Origin: Thermoplasmatota archaeon
GTDB lineage: Archaea > Thermoplasmatota > Thermoplasmata > Thermoplasmatales > Thermoplasmataceae
Assembly: GCA_023379355.1 (NCBI GenBank)
Contig: JAMCUD010000099.1
Location: 1-14,184 of the forward strand
Length of the DNA: 14,184 nt
Direction of reading: 5' to 3'
The translations under genes and the position numbers were made by a program. The notes under the pieces are model-generated. The model saw only the letters and a list, made by a program, of their open reading frames with translations, made no database searches and was not told the origin of the DNA. Shown here one piece after another: positions 12,892-14,184 of this stretch; position 1 is the first letter of the stretch; every line of letters begins with the position of its first letter.

Positions 12892-14022
12892 ATGTTGAAG
12901 TTGAGTTCCAAGGAGGTTGTAATATTCGCCCCTCTCTATCGAAGGATTCCTGTAGATGGCTGGGGGGGTGTGGAAAAAATAGTAGTTGAGCGAGCCAGGT
13001 CCCTCAGGAGATTGGGATACAGAGTGCAGTTAGTGGCTAATTCCACGGACGATAGTCTGGCCGACAGCATTGTTTCCCCTGATACTATCTTCTCATATCC
13101 AGGTGACAAAGCACGATTGATCACGTCTCTAGTTACGGGAAAATGGACTCGTTACATATCTATCTTCACCAGCCTTAGACGAGATATTTGGGAGGCCCCT
13201 ATACTTTCTGATGCCTCTGCTATTGACCCATTTAACAATTTTATACTCACGAAGGAGATGGAAAATGACAGGGTCCTTTTCTACCTGCATGGAAACTATT
13301 ACTTTATCTATCCAAACTGGCGCAAGCTTTTCTTAGTTCCAGACATGTTATTCAGGCCATCATGGAAACTTAATCTGGGCGCACTTAACCTCAGGATGAA
13401 TGAACTCTTATTAAGAAAAGGAATCAGATCCCATTACATGCCAAATGGAACGGATTTTCCGGATAGGGACAAAATAATTCAAAATCCGGAAGAATTTTTG
13501 CTCTTCGTTGGAACAATCAATCCACTAAAGGCTCCGCATCTTGCCATTCGACTTGCCAGGAAACTCGGATTGCCATTAAAAATAATAGGTAGGATAACCG
13601 ATGTGTCATATTTCAGGAATATGGTTAAGCCTTTTCTAAATAATGTTACCGAATACCTTGGGGAGGTGGATAGGCGGACACTCATAGAAACAATGAGAAG
13701 AAGCAGGGCTCTCCTCTTTACATCGACATGGGATGAACCACAGGGCATTGTGGTCATCGAAGCACAAAGCTATGGTGTTCCAGTACTTGCCCTGAACCTA
13801 CCATTTTATTCGGGTATATACGAAATGATAGAGAATTATGAAACCGGACTTATAGGAACAATTGACGAACTTTGCGCAAAATCCGGTGAAATATTCAATA
13901 TCAATAGGGACTCTATCTATATTCGTAGCAAGAGTAAATGGTCATGGGAATCCGTTTTGAAGAATCATCATATGGCCGTGATAGAAAAAATGGAAGAAAA
14001 TATCTCCACAACTTCCTCCTGA
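12892..14022 (+). CDS. Family 4 glycosyltransferase (GT-B fold)
   Basis: A 376-residue retaining glycosyltransferase, probably at the inner face of the membrane, transferring a sugar from a nucleotide donor to a lipid-linked or other glycan. The N-terminal Rossmann half starts with 'VVIFAPLYRRIPVDGWGGVEKIV' (9-31), the acceptor side with its Gly-rich loop. The donor half begins at 'MPNGTDF' and 'LLFVGTINPLKAPHLAIRLA', followed by 'EYLGEVDRRTLIETMRRSRALLF' and the GT4 signature E-x7-E in 'EPQGIVVIEAQSYGVPVLA'. Length and plan are normal. The ATG at 12892 is the first start in frame and gives eight residues before the first strand. It is divergent from the methyltransferase/GT2 operon across a 133-base spacer, suggesting shared control of one glycan pathway. 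A possible remnant of a second GT4 follows it. Confidence 0.92.
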   Translation: MLKLSSKEVVIFAPLYRRIPVDGWGGVEKIVVERARSLRRLGYRVQLVANSTDDSLADSIVSPDTIFSYPGDKARLITSLVTGKWTRYISIFTSLRRDIWEAPILSDASAIDPFNNFILTKEMENDRVLFYLHGNYYFIYPNWRKLFLVPDMLFRPSWKLNLGALNLRMNELLLRKGIRSHYMPNGTDFPDRDKIIQNPEEFLLFVGTINPLKAPHLAIRLARKLGLPLKIIGRITDVSYFRNMVKPFLNNVTEYLGEVDRRTLIETMRRSRALLFTSTWDEPQGIVVIEAQSYGVPVLALNLPFYSGIYEMIENYETGLIGTIDELCAKSGEIFNINRDSIYIRSKSKWSWESVLKNHHMAVIEKMEENISTTSS

Positions 14023-14177
14023 TTTATCATGACTGGTGCTGTTATGGAATTCAGACCTTTGAAAGTTCATGCCTTGAAAATATTATAGGCGCCATGAAAG
14101 TGAATTTCGCCGAACCTGAAATTATATCCGACGCACTAATCAGGGTAAAGAAACAAGACCTCTCCCGAACGCGTTAA
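14023..14177 (+). pseudogene. Possible remnant of a GT4 C-terminus
   Basis: A frame different from that of the upstream GT4 is open to TAA at 14175-14177 and ends in 'ENIIGAMKVNFAEPEIISDALIRVKKQDLSR', split here as ENIIGAMKVNF and AEPEIISDALIRVKKQDLSR. The order of a G-rich turn, V-N-F, an E-P-E and a 'daLirv..dls' helix resembles the C-terminal end of GT4 enzymes (the segment after the E-x7-E motif). No start codon or ribosome-binding site precedes it except an ATG at 13938 inside the GT4 gene and an ATG at 14095. A decayed tail of a second GT4, or of a past rearrangement, is likely; a 27-codon small gene from 14095 is less so. Confidence 0.35.
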
Positions 14178-14184
14178 GTGGAAA

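Noticed and set aside
1..14184. tRNA, rRNA, CRISPR array, transposase or phage genes
   Set aside because: All spacers were read on both strands. No cloverleaf-like fold, regularly spaced repeat or transposase motif was seen.

Overview
The window reads as a chromosomal segment from a euryarchaeon, most likely of the Thermoplasmata (Thermoplasmatales type). The grounds are an archaeal pilin with the class III signal 'AVSPIIATILL', a nicotinate phosphoribosyltransferase with the C-terminal zinc-knuckle layout known from Thermoplasma acidophilum, arginine encoded mostly by AGG/AGA and isoleucine often by ATA, and TATA-like boxes about 26-30 bases before several start codons (cysS, the histidine phosphatase), which suggests leaderless transcripts. 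Other genes carry clear Shine-Dalgarno sites. The order-level placement is inference; no rRNA or other marker is present.

Left part (1-5600), mostly housekeeping and stress genes: the end of a multi-spanning membrane protein (CcdC/DUF1453-like, running off the left edge); a type IV pilin-like protein; on the minus strand a full-length DUF255 (YyaL/SSP411-type) thioredoxin-domain protein; a clear ArsB arsenite efflux permease without arsR or arsA beside it; and a histidine phosphatase (phosphoglycerate-mutase-like).

Middle (5600-8830): an apparent operon of cysS, nicotinamidase and nicotinate phosphoribosyltransferase. cysS and the nicotinamidase gene overlap by 35 bases, and 28 bases separate the two salvage genes. 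The two salvage enzymes act in sequence (nicotinamide to nicotinate to nicotinate mononucleotide). The junction between them can fold into a hairpin that holds the upstream stop codon and overlaps the downstream ribosome-binding site. The cysteinyl-tRNA synthetase has Asp at a position that is usually a zinc-binding Cys.

A 338-base non-genic stretch (8831-9168) follows, with nested inverted repeats, a repeated GAAACAGT box, two promoter-like sites that face each other, and a broken protein-like reading frame.

Right part (9169-14184): a cluster that looks like surface-glycan or glycolipid tailoring. It has a plus-strand SAM methyltransferase whose 3' end overlaps a convergent leftward operon (two paralogous SAM methyltransferases, then a GT2 glycosyltransferase), and a divergent GT4 glycosyltransferase followed by what may be a decayed GT4 C-terminus. 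From a few lines read by eye this part looks more A+T-rich than the middle, as is common for exchangeable surface-polysaccharide loci; base composition was not computed. One of the tandem methyltransferases carries an extra N-terminal domain that weakly resembles an FMN-type split barrel.

No tRNA, rRNA, CRISPR array, transposase or phage gene was recognised.
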